Assembly: GCA_021324975.1 (NCBI GenBank) | Contig: JAJPIA010000055.1 | Span: 1-53,190 of the forward strand | Length of the DNA stretch: 53,190 nt | DNA from: Bacillota bacterium | Lineage (GTDB): Bacteria > Sysuimicrobiota > Sysuimicrobiia > Sysuimicrobiales > Segetimicrobiaceae | Reading direction: 5' to 3' | Shown: one piece after another, positions 42,727-50,285 of the stretch | How positions within the stretch are numbered: the first letter of the stretch is position 1 | Layout: every line of letters starts with the position of its first letter | Made by a program: the position numbers and the translations under genes | The notes under the pieces: generated by a model | What the model was told of the DNA's origin: nothing | Seen by the model: the letters and a program-made list of their open reading frames with translations, nothing else | Databases searched by the model: none

Positions 42727-42746
42727 GATCTGAACAGGATTGCCAA
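42718..42746 (-). promoter_or_regulatory. Promoter of the M42-GNAT-racemase operon
   Basis: On the minus strand TTGGCA (42746-42741), a 17-base spacer and TTTAAC (42723-42718). Transcription would begin near 42711, giving a leader of about 85 bases before the M42 ATG. The palindrome at 42706-42726 overlaps its -10 and start point. Confidence 0.6.
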
Positions 42747-42896
42747 GCGGGCGAAGGGCCGGCGGGGCGGCATGGAGCGCCAAAGACCCATCTGGCCCGA
42801 AGTATTCATCTGCCCATCCAACATGCGATAGAGGGTTATGGGATCCAGGCCGGTCTCCCGGGCGTTAACATCATCATAAGAGACCGCTCGCGATAG

Positions 42897-42947
42897 TATA
42901 CTGGAGGGGGTATTCTCCGTTCGATGCGGGGCACAACTTCGCCCCGC
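42897..42947 (+). promoter_or_regulatory. Possible -10 and leader hairpin of the peroxiredoxin gene
   Basis: TATACT (42897-42902) lies within a palindromic AGTATACT and could be a -10, although no -35 is clear. Downstream GCGGGGC (42926-42932) and GCCCCGC (42941-42947) form a 7-bp hairpin in the presumed leader. The rest of the 400-base gap between the divergent genes shows nothing else recognisable. Confidence 0.4.
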
Positions 42948-43025
42948 GTTCCGAATCCTGGGCTCTGTTCCGGCGCGTCTTCGAGCGGCCAGACACGTTC
43001 GCGTAGGCGTAGAGGAGGGACGCAC

Positions 43026-43496
43026 ATGTCGGTGACGGTAGGGCAGCAGGCGCCCGACGCCGTGCTTGTCAACGGCGAGCGCAAGGCGGTCCGAATCAGC
43101 GAGTTGCGCGGCAAGCCAACGGTGCTGGCGTTCTTTCCCGCCGCGTTCACGGGGACGTGCACAAAGGAGATGTGCCGATTTCGCGACGACCTGAGCCGGT
43201 TCAACAGCCTGCACGCGCAGGTCTTCGGGATCAGCGCCGACACGCCGTTTGTGCTCGGCGAGTTCGCGAAGCAGCATCAGCTGACGTTTCCGCTGCTCAG
43301 CGACTTCAATCACCAGGCGATGAGAGCGTTCGGCGTGTATGACGAGAACTTCCTCGGGCTGCTCGACGGGATCGCGAGGCGGTCGGTGTTCGTGCTCGAC
43401 AGCGACGGTAAGGTTGTCTACACGTGGCTGTCCGATGCGCCCGGCCAGGAGCCGCCGTACGACGCCGTGCAGGCCGCGGTCGAGAAGCTGAGCTAG
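43026..43496 (+). CDS. Peroxiredoxin (AhpC/TSA family, BCP/AhpE-like)
   Basis: A 156-residue thiol peroxidase. The peroxidatic cysteine is Cys45 in PAAFTGTCTKEMC and a second cysteine at Cys50 is placed as in atypical two-Cys BCP proteins. It reduces hydrogen peroxide and organic peroxides using thioredoxin-like donors. The ATG is preceded by GAGGAGGGA. A hairpin terminator follows, so it is probably a single-gene unit. Confidence 0.93.
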   Translation: MSVTVGQQAPDAVLVNGERKAVRISELRGKPTVLAFFPAAFTGTCTKEMCRFRDDLSRFNSLHAQVFGISADTPFVLGEFAKQHQLTFPLLSDFNHQAMRAFGVYDENFLGLLDGIARRSVFVLDSDGKVVYTWLSDAPGQEPPYDAVQAAVEKLS

Positions 43497-43505
43497 CCGG
43501 CTGCC

Positions 43506-43530
43506 GGCCCGGGCACCACGCGCCCGGGCC
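43506..43530 (+). terminator. Intrinsic terminator after the peroxiredoxin gene
   Basis: GGCCCGGGC (43506-43514) and GCCCGGGCC (43522-43530) form a 9-bp stem around seven bases, followed by TTGCCTT. It begins nine bases after the stop codon. Confidence 0.7.
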
Positions 43531-43618
43531 TTGCCTTCGAACAGGAAGCGCCGCGCCGCCCGGCGGCGCGGTGGGGTCGATGCCAACCGTTATGCGCGGC
43601 GAGGAGAGGAGTCCCGGG

Positions 43619-44947
43619 ATGATGCCCACGGTCCGTACGACGCTGCCCAATGGCTTGGTCGTGCTGCTCCGCGAAGTTCACACGGCTCCGGTTGCGACGT
43701 TCTGGGCGTGGTACCGCGTGGGGAGCCGCAACGAAGTGCCCGGGATCACCGGCATCTCCCACTGGGTCGAGCACATGTTGTTCAAGGGGACCCCGACGCT
43801 GCCCAAGGGCGAGTTTTCGCGCCTCGTGAACCGGCACGGCGGCACGTGGAACGGCTTTACCTGGAAGGATTTTACCGCATACTTCGAGACCGTGCCCGCG
43901 GAGCACGTGCAGCTCGGGATCCGGATCGAGTCCGACCGCATGGTCAACTCGTTGTTCGAGCCCGCGGAGGTGGAGAGCGAGCGCACGGTCATCGTCTCCG
44001 AGCGCGAGGGGGCGGAGAACAACCCCGAGTACGCCCTGTACGAGGAGTTGGAGTCGGCGGCCTACCGCGTCCACGCCTACCGGCACGCCGTCATCGGATA
44101 CAAGAGCGATCTGTGGGCGATCACGCGGGACGACCTGTACCGGCACTACCGGACGTACTACGTTCCCAACAACGCGGTGATCGTGGCGGTCGGCGACTTC
44201 GACAGCCGGGACCTGCAGCGGCGCATCGAGGACGCGTTCGGCCCGCTTCCGGCCGGGCCGGCGCCGCCCGCGGTCAGGAGTGTGGAGCCGCCGCAGGAGG
44301 GCGAGCGCCGCGTCGTGCTGCGCCGGGCCGGGGGTGCTGTGCCGATGCTGCAGATGGGGTTCCACGCCCCGGCGGTGACGCACCCGGATTTCTTCCCGCT
44401 GGTGCTCGTGGACGGCGTGCTGTCAGGCTTCAAGGGGCCGGGCGTGTTCGGCGGGGAGGGCATCGGGACGCGCAGCAGCCGTCTCTACCGCGCGCTCGTC
44501 GAGCGCGAGCTCGCGGTGGAGGTTGGGAGCTCATACCGCGCCTCGCACGACCCGACGTTGTTCGAGGTGGGGGCCACGCTGCGCCCCGGCGTCGATCCGG
44601 CCCGGGTGGAGGCTGCGGTGCTGACCGAGCTGCACCGGGTGGCGGACGAGCCCGTCGGCCCGGACGAGCTCGAGAAGGTCGTGAAGCAGGCACGGGCCCA
44701 GTGGGTCTACGCCGCGGATGGCGTCTCCCCCCAGGCCGTGCTGCTCGGCAGCATGGAAATCGTCGCGGGCCCCGAGTTTCTCGGAGGATTCTGGGATAGA
44801 TTGTCGGCGGTCACGCCCGACGTGATGCGGGCCGCCGCGGCCCGCACGTTTGTCGCGCAGAATCGGACGGTGGGTTGGTACTTCCCGGAGCCCGCCGCCG
44901 AAGGTGCGGCGAGCGCGGCGATGGAGGAGGTGGCGCACCATGGCTGA
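43619..44947 (+). CDS. M16 family zinc peptidase, catalytic subunit
   Basis: A 442-residue M16 protein with the inverted zinc motif HWVEH (His48, Glu51, His52) and the downstream glutamate region VSEREGAENNPEY. It has two homologous halves as in mitochondrial processing peptidase beta. It has no signal peptide. The start is the first of two adjacent ATGs after GAGGAGAGGAG. The next gene, overlapping by eight bases, encodes a partner without the zinc motif, so the pair should form a heterodimer that degrades or processes peptides. Confidence 0.93.
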   Translation: MMPTVRTTLPNGLVVLLREVHTAPVATFWAWYRVGSRNEVPGITGISHWVEHMLFKGTPTLPKGEFSRLVNRHGGTWNGFTWKDFTAYFETVPAEHVQLGIRIESDRMVNSLFEPAEVESERTVIVSEREGAENNPEYALYEELESAAYRVHAYRHAVIGYKSDLWAITRDDLYRHYRTYYVPNNAVIVAVGDFDSRDLQRRIEDAFGPLPAGPAPPAVRSVEPPQEGERRVVLRRAGGAVPMLQMGFHAPAVTHPDFFPLVLVDGVLSGFKGPGVFGGEGIGTRSSRLYRALVERELAVEVGSSYRASHDPTLFEVGATLRPGVDPARVEAAVLTELHRVADEPVGPDELEKVVKQARAQWVYAADGVSPQAVLLGSMEIVAGPEFLGGFWDRLSAVTPDVMRAAAARTFVAQNRTVGWYFPEPAAEGAASAAMEEVAHHG

Positions 44948-46250
44948 GGCGCGCAGCCGGGTCGGTGCCGCGGGCGGGACGGCCGTATCGGTCCCGATCA
45001 CGCCGGACGCGGTGGTGCGGCGCCCCCTCCGCGAGGCCGCGACCGCGCTGGTTCGGGAGAGCCGCGGCACGCCGGCCTTTACCGTGCGCGGCTACCTGCA
45101 CGCGGGCGGGATCCGGGACCCCGAGGGACGCGAAGGGCTGGCGTTGTTGACCGCGTCGCTGCTGACACGCGGCACGGCGCGGTATACGTCGGAGAGTTTG
45201 GCGCTGACGCTCGACTCGCTCGGGGCCAGCCTGAGCGTGCGGGCCGACGTGGAAGGCGTCTCGTTCGGCGTGCGGTGCCTGGCCGAAGACGCGGCCCTGC
45301 TCCTCGACATGCTGGCCGAGGTCTTGATCCACCCGACGTTTCCGCCGGCCGAGATCGAGAAGCAGCGGGCGAAGCTCATCACCGGAATCCGCGAGGCCCG
45401 CCATGACACGCGCGCCGTGGCGGACCGAGCGTTCCGGGGCGCGGCGTTTCCGGCGGGCCATCCGTATCACCGGTCTCTGGAAGGTGAAGAAGAGACCGTG
45501 GCCGCGCTCACGCGGGACGACCTCGTGGATTTCCACCGGCGGTGGTACCGGCCCAACGGCGCCGCGCTCGCCATCGTCGGCGACGTCGCGGCCGACGGTG
45601 TGTTGGCGCGGCTCGATCATGCCTTTGCCGCCTGGCAACCGGCGCCGTCGGACGACGTCCGGGCGGTGCCGGCGGCGTTGCCCGCCTCGTCGGTGCAGCG
45701 ACGGGCGGAATCCATTCCCGGCAAGACCCAGGCCGACATCGTGCTCGGCGTCCCCGGCTTCAGTCGCACGAGCGCGGACTACTATCCGGCGATGATGGCG
45801 GATCTGATCCTCGGCAGGCTCGGCCTGATGGGGCGGCTCGGCGCGACCGTGCGCGACGAGGAGGGTCTCGCGTACTACGTCTACAGTCAGGCGCAGGCCG
45901 GCTTTTTGGCGGGCCCCTGGACCGTGCGCGCCGGCGTCAACCCCAAGAACGTCGAGCGCGCCGTCGCCGGCATCGTCCGCGAGATCGACGGGCTCCGCAA
46001 GGAGCCCGTGCGCGGCGGTGAGCTTGAGGACGCGCGGGACTACCTCGTCGGATCACTCGCCGTCCGCCTGGAGACCGACGCGGGCATCGCGCAGGCGCTG
46101 CTCGAGATCGAGCTGTTTGGTCTCGGCCTGGACTATCTCTTGCGCTACCCGGGACTCATCCGGGCCGTTACACCCGAGCAGATCGGCGCGGCGGCCGTGC
46201 GGTATCTCACGCTGGACGGCTACACCGTCGCGGTCGCGCGCCCGGCCTAG
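44940..46250 (+). CDS. M16 family protein, non-catalytic subunit
   Basis: A 436-residue M16-fold protein. At the place of HxxEH it has REGLALLTASLLTRGT, so zinc cannot be bound. The C-terminal half keeps the VRDEEGLAYYVYS segment whose Arg/Tyr pair completes the partner's active site in known M16 heterodimers. The ATG overlaps the stop of the catalytic gene, indicating equal production. Confidence 0.92.
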   Translation: MAEARSRVGAAGGTAVSVPITPDAVVRRPLREAATALVRESRGTPAFTVRGYLHAGGIRDPEGREGLALLTASLLTRGTARYTSESLALTLDSLGASLSVRADVEGVSFGVRCLAEDAALLLDMLAEVLIHPTFPPAEIEKQRAKLITGIREARHDTRAVADRAFRGAAFPAGHPYHRSLEGEEETVAALTRDDLVDFHRRWYRPNGAALAIVGDVAADGVLARLDHAFAAWQPAPSDDVRAVPAALPASSVQRRAESIPGKTQADIVLGVPGFSRTSADYYPAMMADLILGRLGLMGRLGATVRDEEGLAYYVYSQAQAGFLAGPWTVRAGVNPKNVERAVAGIVREIDGLRKEPVRGGELEDARDYLVGSLAVRLETDAGIAQALLEIELFGLGLDYLLRYPGLIRAVTPEQIGAAAVRYLTLDGYTVAVARPA

Positions 46251-46284
46251 GCACCGGCGGGGCGGTGCGGTCGTGAGCAGGACC

Positions 46285-47034
46285 ATGACGGCGACCGCAC
46301 TCACGGGCATTCCCGAGGTGCGTCCAGGCGCCTCGTTGCCGGATCTCCTCGTGCAGGCGATGCGCGAGCCCGGCCCGGCCCCGCAGGAGGGCGACGTCCT
46401 CGTGATCGCGCAAAAGATCGTCAGCAAGGCGGAGGGCAGCCTGGTCGACCTCGGCGAGGTCACCGCCGGTCCCGAGGCGACCCGCCTGGCGCGCCAGGCG
46501 GGCAAGGACCCGCGTTTCGTCGAGGTCATTCTCCGCGAATCCAAGCAGGTGGTGCGCGCGCACGGCGGCGTGATCATCACCGAGCATCGCCTCGGCTTCA
46601 TCTGCGCAAACGCCGGCGTGGATCACAGCAACGTCGGCATCGGCCCGGAGGTCGTCAGCCTGCTGCCCAGCGATCCGGATGCCTCGGCCCGGTCGATCCG
46701 GGAGGCGGTGCGGCGGGCGTTTGGCGTATCGGTGGCGGTCGTGATCAACGACAGCCACGGGCGGCCGCACCGCGAGGGCGCCGTGGGCGTGTGCATCGGC
46801 GCGGCGGGGTTGGAGCCGTTGGTGAGCCTCGTCGGACGGCCGGACCGGTATGGGTATGCGATGCGCACGTCCGTCGAGGCGGTCGCGGACGAGCTGGCCG
46901 GGGCCGCAACGCTCCTGCAGGGACAGTGCGACGAGGGCACGCCGGCCGTCTTGATCCGCGGCGCGGGGGTGCCGAGCGGGGAGCGCGGCGCCGCCGCGCT
47001 CCTGCGCGACCCGTCGCGGGATCTGTTCCGCTGA
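46285..47034 (+). CDS. cofE: Coenzyme F420-0:L-glutamate ligase
   Basis: A 249-residue CofE/FbiB N-terminal-type enzyme that adds glutamate to F420-0 with GTP. The motifs VLVIAQKIVSKAEG, ITEHRLGFICANAGVDHSN and VVINDSHGRPHREGAVG are characteristic. It lacks the nitroreductase-like half of actinobacterial FbiB. It implies that the organism makes the deazaflavin F420. The start could also be the GTG at 46273; neither has a strong ribosome site. It follows the M16 pair at 34 bases. Confidence 0.92.
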   Translation: MTATALTGIPEVRPGASLPDLLVQAMREPGPAPQEGDVLVIAQKIVSKAEGSLVDLGEVTAGPEATRLARQAGKDPRFVEVILRESKQVVRAHGGVIITEHRLGFICANAGVDHSNVGIGPEVVSLLPSDPDASARSIREAVRRAFGVSVAVVINDSHGRPHREGAVGVCIGAAGLEPLVSLVGRPDRYGYAMRTSVEAVADELAGAATLLQGQCDEGTPAVLIRGAGVPSGERGAAALLRDPSRDLFR

Positions 47035-47061
47035 ATGTAAGGGCTCCGGCATCCGCCGATC

Positions 47062-47089
47062 TTGCAATGTGACAATCGTCGTGTACCAT
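47062..47089 (+). promoter_or_regulatory. Promoter of the VOC gene
   Basis: TTGCAA (47062-47067), a 16-base spacer and TACCAT (47084-47089), 45 bases before the ATG. The stretch is AT-richer than its surroundings. Confidence 0.5.
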
Positions 47090-47133
47090 GAGGCGGGGCT
47101 GGGTGTCCCCAATCCCACACAGGAGGGAATGGC

Positions 47134-47499
47134 ATGGCCAACGCGTTCGTGCACCTGGAGCTCAACACGACCGATGTGGCGAAGGCCAAGGCGTTCTACG
47201 GGAAGCTGTTCTCGTGGAAACTGACAGACCAGGACATGGGCGGCGGGGCGAGCTACACGATGCTCAACGCGGGGCAGGGGCCGGGCGGCGGGATCATGAA
47301 GCACCCGGTTCCGGGTGCGCCCTCCGCATGGCTGGCTTACGTGGAGGTGGACGACGTCGGCGCCGCGACGCAAAAGGTGAAGTCGCTCGGCGGCACCGTG
47401 CTCAAGGATGTGACGGAAGTCCCGGGGTACGGCTGGTTCAGCGTGATCGCCGATCCCACGGGCGCCGCGCTCGGCCTCTGGAAGGCCAAGGCGCGCTAG
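47134..47499 (+). CDS. VOC (glyoxalase/bleomycin-resistance) family protein
   Basis: A 121-residue single-copy VOC protein made of two beta-alpha-beta-beta-beta units (VHLELNTTDVAKAKAFYGKL and YVEVDDVGAATQKVKSLGG). It probably acts as a dimer. Metal ligands can be suggested at the first-strand His and a late Glu/Asp but are not certain. Substrate is unknown; relatives include small-molecule dioxygenase-like and antibiotic-binding proteins. GGAGGG precedes the ATG and a bidirectional terminator follows. Confidence 0.85.
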   Translation: MANAFVHLELNTTDVAKAKAFYGKLFSWKLTDQDMGGGASYTMLNAGQGPGGGIMKHPVPGAPSAWLAYVEVDDVGAATQKVKSLGGTVLKDVTEVPGYGWFSVIADPTGAALGLWKAKAR

Positions 47500-47520
47500 G
47501 AACCGCGTTCCTCCGTAGAT

Positions 47521-47560
47521 CCCGCGGGGCGGGGACGCCGAGGGCGCGCCGCCCCGCGGG
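47521..47560. terminator. Bidirectional hairpin terminator
   Basis: CCCGCGGGGCGG (47521-47532) and CCGCCCCGCGGG (47549-47560) form a perfect 12-bp stem between two convergent genes. GAGCTCTTGAT follows on the plus strand. Position and symmetry fit termination from both sides. Confidence 0.65.
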
Positions 47561-47589
47561 GAGCTCTTGATCTCGCAAGCCTCGGACTA

Positions 47590-48081
47590 CTAGTACCCCC
47601 AGCCAACGCCGTTGCCCATGCGGGCCCGCCATGTCATGTCGGTGGCGACGTTGCCGAAGTCCGCCCGCTCGTACGTGATGTTCACGCGATCGCCCTTCTG
47701 GAGGGCCGTCACCGGCACCGTCGTCCCGTTGTCCATCGTGATCGACGTGCCGGGCATCACGTACACCGTGACGGCGTCGGTCGGCGCCACGGCGTTGCCG
47801 TGATCGACCCCAGGGTTGACCGGCGCCGGCGCGGACGTGACCTGCAGGACGGCCCAGCAACCGTGGGACGGGGCCGCCTGCGCCTCCGGCGTCAGGTCAC
47901 ACTGGGTGAGATGGACGTCCGAGACGATCCCGTCGATGGTCGTCGTCGGCCCGGTGGCCGCGGGCGGGGTGGCATAGGGGCCGATCTGCGGCTGCGACGG
48001 CGGCGTTTGAGCGAGCGCCGGTCCGGCAAGCGACACCGCCGAGAGCGCCAGACCGAGAGCGAATGTGACGATCTTCGTCAT
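47590..48081 (-). CDS. Secreted protein of unknown function
   Basis: A 163-residue protein with a clear Sec signal peptide (FALGLALSAVSLAGPALAQ, cleavage probably after ALA near residue 25). The mature part has a Pro-rich start, two cysteines (CDLTPEAQAAPSHGC) and a C-terminal segment (VTALQKGDRVNITYERAD) reminiscent of small OB-like beta barrels. No family is recognised. AGGAGGAG precedes the ATG on the minus strand. It is monocistronic. Confidence 0.75.
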   Translation of the reverse strand: MTKIVTFALGLALSAVSLAGPALAQTPPSQPQIGPYATPPAATGPTTTIDGIVSDVHLTQCDLTPEAQAAPSHGCWAVLQVTSAPAPVNPGVDHGNAVAPTDAVTVYVMPGTSITMDNGTTVPVTALQKGDRVNITYERADFGNVATDMTWRARMGNGVGWGY

Positions 48082-48573
48082 GCTTCTCCTCCTGTTGTGC
48101 CCGGTTGTCACAATTCGTGGGGCTGGTGGTGCCGGCGGCGCCGCGGCGGTCATATAACGCCTCCACGCGACGTCGCCACGAGGACGGAAGGTTATCCAGG
48201 AGGGTCTCGCGATCCCGCGCGACGGCCGCATCCGAACGCGGACCGTCTGTGATGGACTATGCGCGCCATTGACGATCCCTCGCGTGCCGCGCGCGCGGCG
48301 CGGTATGGTTCCCCCCGCGATGGACCTGTATTGATCTTCCCCATGCCGGTCCGTTCCATACCACCTGCGATGTGGGCCGCGACGCGAGGCGCGTCGCGCG
48401 GTGCGTGATCCCGGATATGGGATGCCCGCGCCTGGTCTCGAAATCGCGGTGAGCGCGCGCTCACCACGGCGTTTACCCTCCGGCGTGCCGGCGCAAACGG
48501 GCAGGAGATCGCGCGCGCAGACCGGAAATTGCGAGCGGCGCCCGAGCGCACGCGCAGGGCGCGGAGGTGCGGA
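48082..48573. other. Long intergenic region without a recognisable intact gene
   Basis: About 490 bases of GC-rich sequence with no intact gene. A CATATAAC patch (48151-48158) could give a weak -10 in either direction. TTGTG/CACAA form a short inverted repeat just upstream of the secreted-protein gene. The right edge runs into the pseudogene fragment. Confidence 0.5.
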
Positions 48574-48690
48574 GTGGTACGGCGGTGGGCGAGCCTCGCC
48601 ATCCTCACGGGCCGCGAGACGGCCGATCAGGGGCTCGCGGCGGCGCAGCGCGAGGCGTCGACCATTCTCGCGCCGTTTCAGAAAAAGTAG
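48574..48690 (+). pseudogene. C-terminal remnant of a family 1 extracellular solute-binding protein
   Basis: The frame ending at TAG 48690 reads LAILTGRETADQGLAAAQ then REASTILAPFQKK. This is how family 1 (sugar-type) ABC binding proteins end: xxxLTGxxTAxQALxxAxxExxxIL. Upstream no continuing homology is found in this frame. A neighbouring frame reads RSGTAVGE just before, where such proteins often have GxAVGEAL, so a frameshift near 48595 is likely. The rest of the gene and its permeases are absent. A GGAGGTG lies before the in-frame GTG but is probably chance. Confidence 0.45.
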
Positions 48691-48703
48691 CGCGGCCGGC
48701 CGC

Positions 48704-49438
48704 GTGCGGCTCACGTTCCTCGGGAGCGGCGACGCCTTCGGCAGCGGCGGGCGGTTTCATACCTGCATGTTGGTGGAGGCCGGGTCGACCGCGTTTCTCG
48801 TGGACTGCGGCGCGTCGGCGATCACGGCGTTGCAGCAGCGCGCGATCGACACGAACGCCATCGGCAGCGTGTTCCTCAGCCATCTCCACGGCGACCATTT
48901 CGGCGGGCTGCCCTACGTGATCATGGATGCGCACTTCGTGCGCCGGCGGGCGGCGCCCCTCGTCGTCGCCGGGCCTCCGGGGACCCGGGCGCGGACGCTG
49001 GAGATGATGGAGGCGCTCTATCCCGGCGCCTGGGCTGCGGGGTGGCGGTTCCCTTTGGAGATCGTGGAGCTCGCGCCGGCGCAGCGTTGGACGCGCGGCG
49101 AGACCGCGGTCACGCCGTACATCGTCGCGCATGAGAGCGGAGCCCCGGCGTTCGCGCTCCGCTTCGAGTGCGGCGGGAAGGTGTTCGCCTATTCCGGGGA
49201 CACGGAATGGACCGATGCGCTCGTGGAGGCGGCCCGCGGGACCGACCTCATGATCTGCGAGTGCAACGCGTACGACCGAAAGATCCGGTACCATACGGAT
49301 TTGCCCACGCTCATCGCGCACCGGCCGGAGCTCGAGACGAAGCGCTTGATCGTGACCCATCTCGGCCCCGCGATGCTCGCCCACCGCGACGGGCTGCCGT
49401 TCGAGCATGCGGAAGACGGCATGGTCGTCACGTTGTAG
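48704..49438 (+). CDS. Metallo-beta-lactamase-fold hydrolase (RNase Z / phosphodiesterase-like)
   Basis: A 244-residue MBL-fold enzyme with the binuclear metal motif SHLHGDHFGGLP, the mid-protein aspartate in AYSGDTEWTD and the histidines in YHTDLP and VTHLGPAM. The fold starts directly at VRLTFLGSGDAFGSGGR, so GTG 48704 is the likely start. Similarity is to RNase Z and cyclic-nucleotide phosphodiesterase-type members; the substrate is unknown. It lies 80 bases before the hpa genes and may or may not belong with them. Confidence 0.87.
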   Translation: MRLTFLGSGDAFGSGGRFHTCMLVEAGSTAFLVDCGASAITALQQRAIDTNAIGSVFLSHLHGDHFGGLPYVIMDAHFVRRRAAPLVVAGPPGTRARTLEMMEALYPGAWAAGWRFPLEIVELAPAQRWTRGETAVTPYIVAHESGAPAFALRFECGGKVFAYSGDTEWTDALVEAARGTDLMICECNAYDRKIRYHTDLPTLIAHRPELETKRLIVTHLGPAMLAHRDGLPFEHAEDGMVVTL

Positions 49439-49517
49439 CGGGCGCGCGCGAAAACCCTCCGGGGACGGCGCCGCACAGCGGAGGGACCGCACGCGCGGCC
49501 GGTGAAGTCCCTCTGCG

Positions 49518-50282
49518 ATGCGCCGGGTGCGGTTCGCCACGCAAGGGACGGTCCACACCGGGACGTTCGACGACGGCATGCTCCACGACAGCGGCGGCCG
49601 CGCCTACGATCCCGAGTCCGTGGTTTGGCTGCCGCCCGTGCTGCCCACCAAAGTCGTCGGACTCGCGCTAAACTTCGCCGACCACGCGGACGAGCTGGGC
49701 ATCCGGACGCCGGAGGAGCCGGCGCTGTTCCTCAAGCCCCTCTCGTCGCTCATCGGTCACCGCGCGCCGGTCGTGTACCCCGCCGGGGTGGAATACATGC
49801 ACTACGAGGTCGAGCTCGCCGTCGTGATCGGACGGACGTGCCGCCGCGTGCCGGCCCGCGACGCCTACGCCGTGATCCGCGGCTACACGATCGCCAACGA
49901 CGTCACCGTGCGGGACTTCGTCAAGAACTTCTACCGCCCGCCGGTGCGGGCCAAGGGATACGACACGTTCGGCCCCGTCGGGCCGTGGGTGGTGGAGGGA
50001 GAGATCGCCGACCCCCACGCGCTCGGGCTGCGCGCGTACGTCAACGGCGAGCTGCGGCAGGAGGGGACGGCGGCGCACCTGATTCACCGCGTTCCCGAGC
50101 TGGTCGAGTTCATCTCCGCGATCATGACGCTGGAGCCGGACGATCTCATCCTGACGGGCACGCCGAAGGGCATCTCCCACATCCGCCCCGGTGACGTGAT
50201 GCGCCTGGAGATCGACGGGATCGGCGCGCTGGAGAATCCCGTGGTGGCGGACCAGGCACCGACGGCGGCGCCCGGAGGGTAG
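49518..50282 (+). CDS. hpaG: Fumarylacetoacetate hydrolase-family enzyme, HpaG-like isomerase/decarboxylase
   Basis: A 254-residue FAH-fold enzyme. GYTIANDVTVRDF, PVRAKGYDTFGPVGPWVV and LTGTPKGISHIRPGD are typical of HpaG/HpcE, which decarboxylates and isomerises the ring-cleavage product in 4-hydroxyphenylacetate (homoprotocatechuate) breakdown. The metal-binding residues are in MHYEVELAVVIG. It has one domain, whereas the E. coli enzyme is a two-domain fusion. The next gene, hpaB, begins three bases after the stop codon. Confidence 0.88.
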   Translation: MRRVRFATQGTVHTGTFDDGMLHDSGGRAYDPESVVWLPPVLPTKVVGLALNFADHADELGIRTPEEPALFLKPLSSLIGHRAPVVYPAGVEYMHYEVELAVVIGRTCRRVPARDAYAVIRGYTIANDVTVRDFVKNFYRPPVRAKGYDTFGPVGPWVVEGEIADPHALGLRAYVNGELRQEGTAAHLIHRVPELVEFISAIMTLEPDDLILTGTPKGISHIRPGDVMRLEIDGIGALENPVVADQAPTAAPGG

Positions 50283-50285
50283 GCC

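Noticed and set aside
49455-49485. Inverted repeat CCCTCCG/CGGAGGG with AAAA on its left side, a terminator on the minus strand
   Set aside because: The loop is 17 bases and no minus-strand gene ends here. On the plus strand no U-tract follows.
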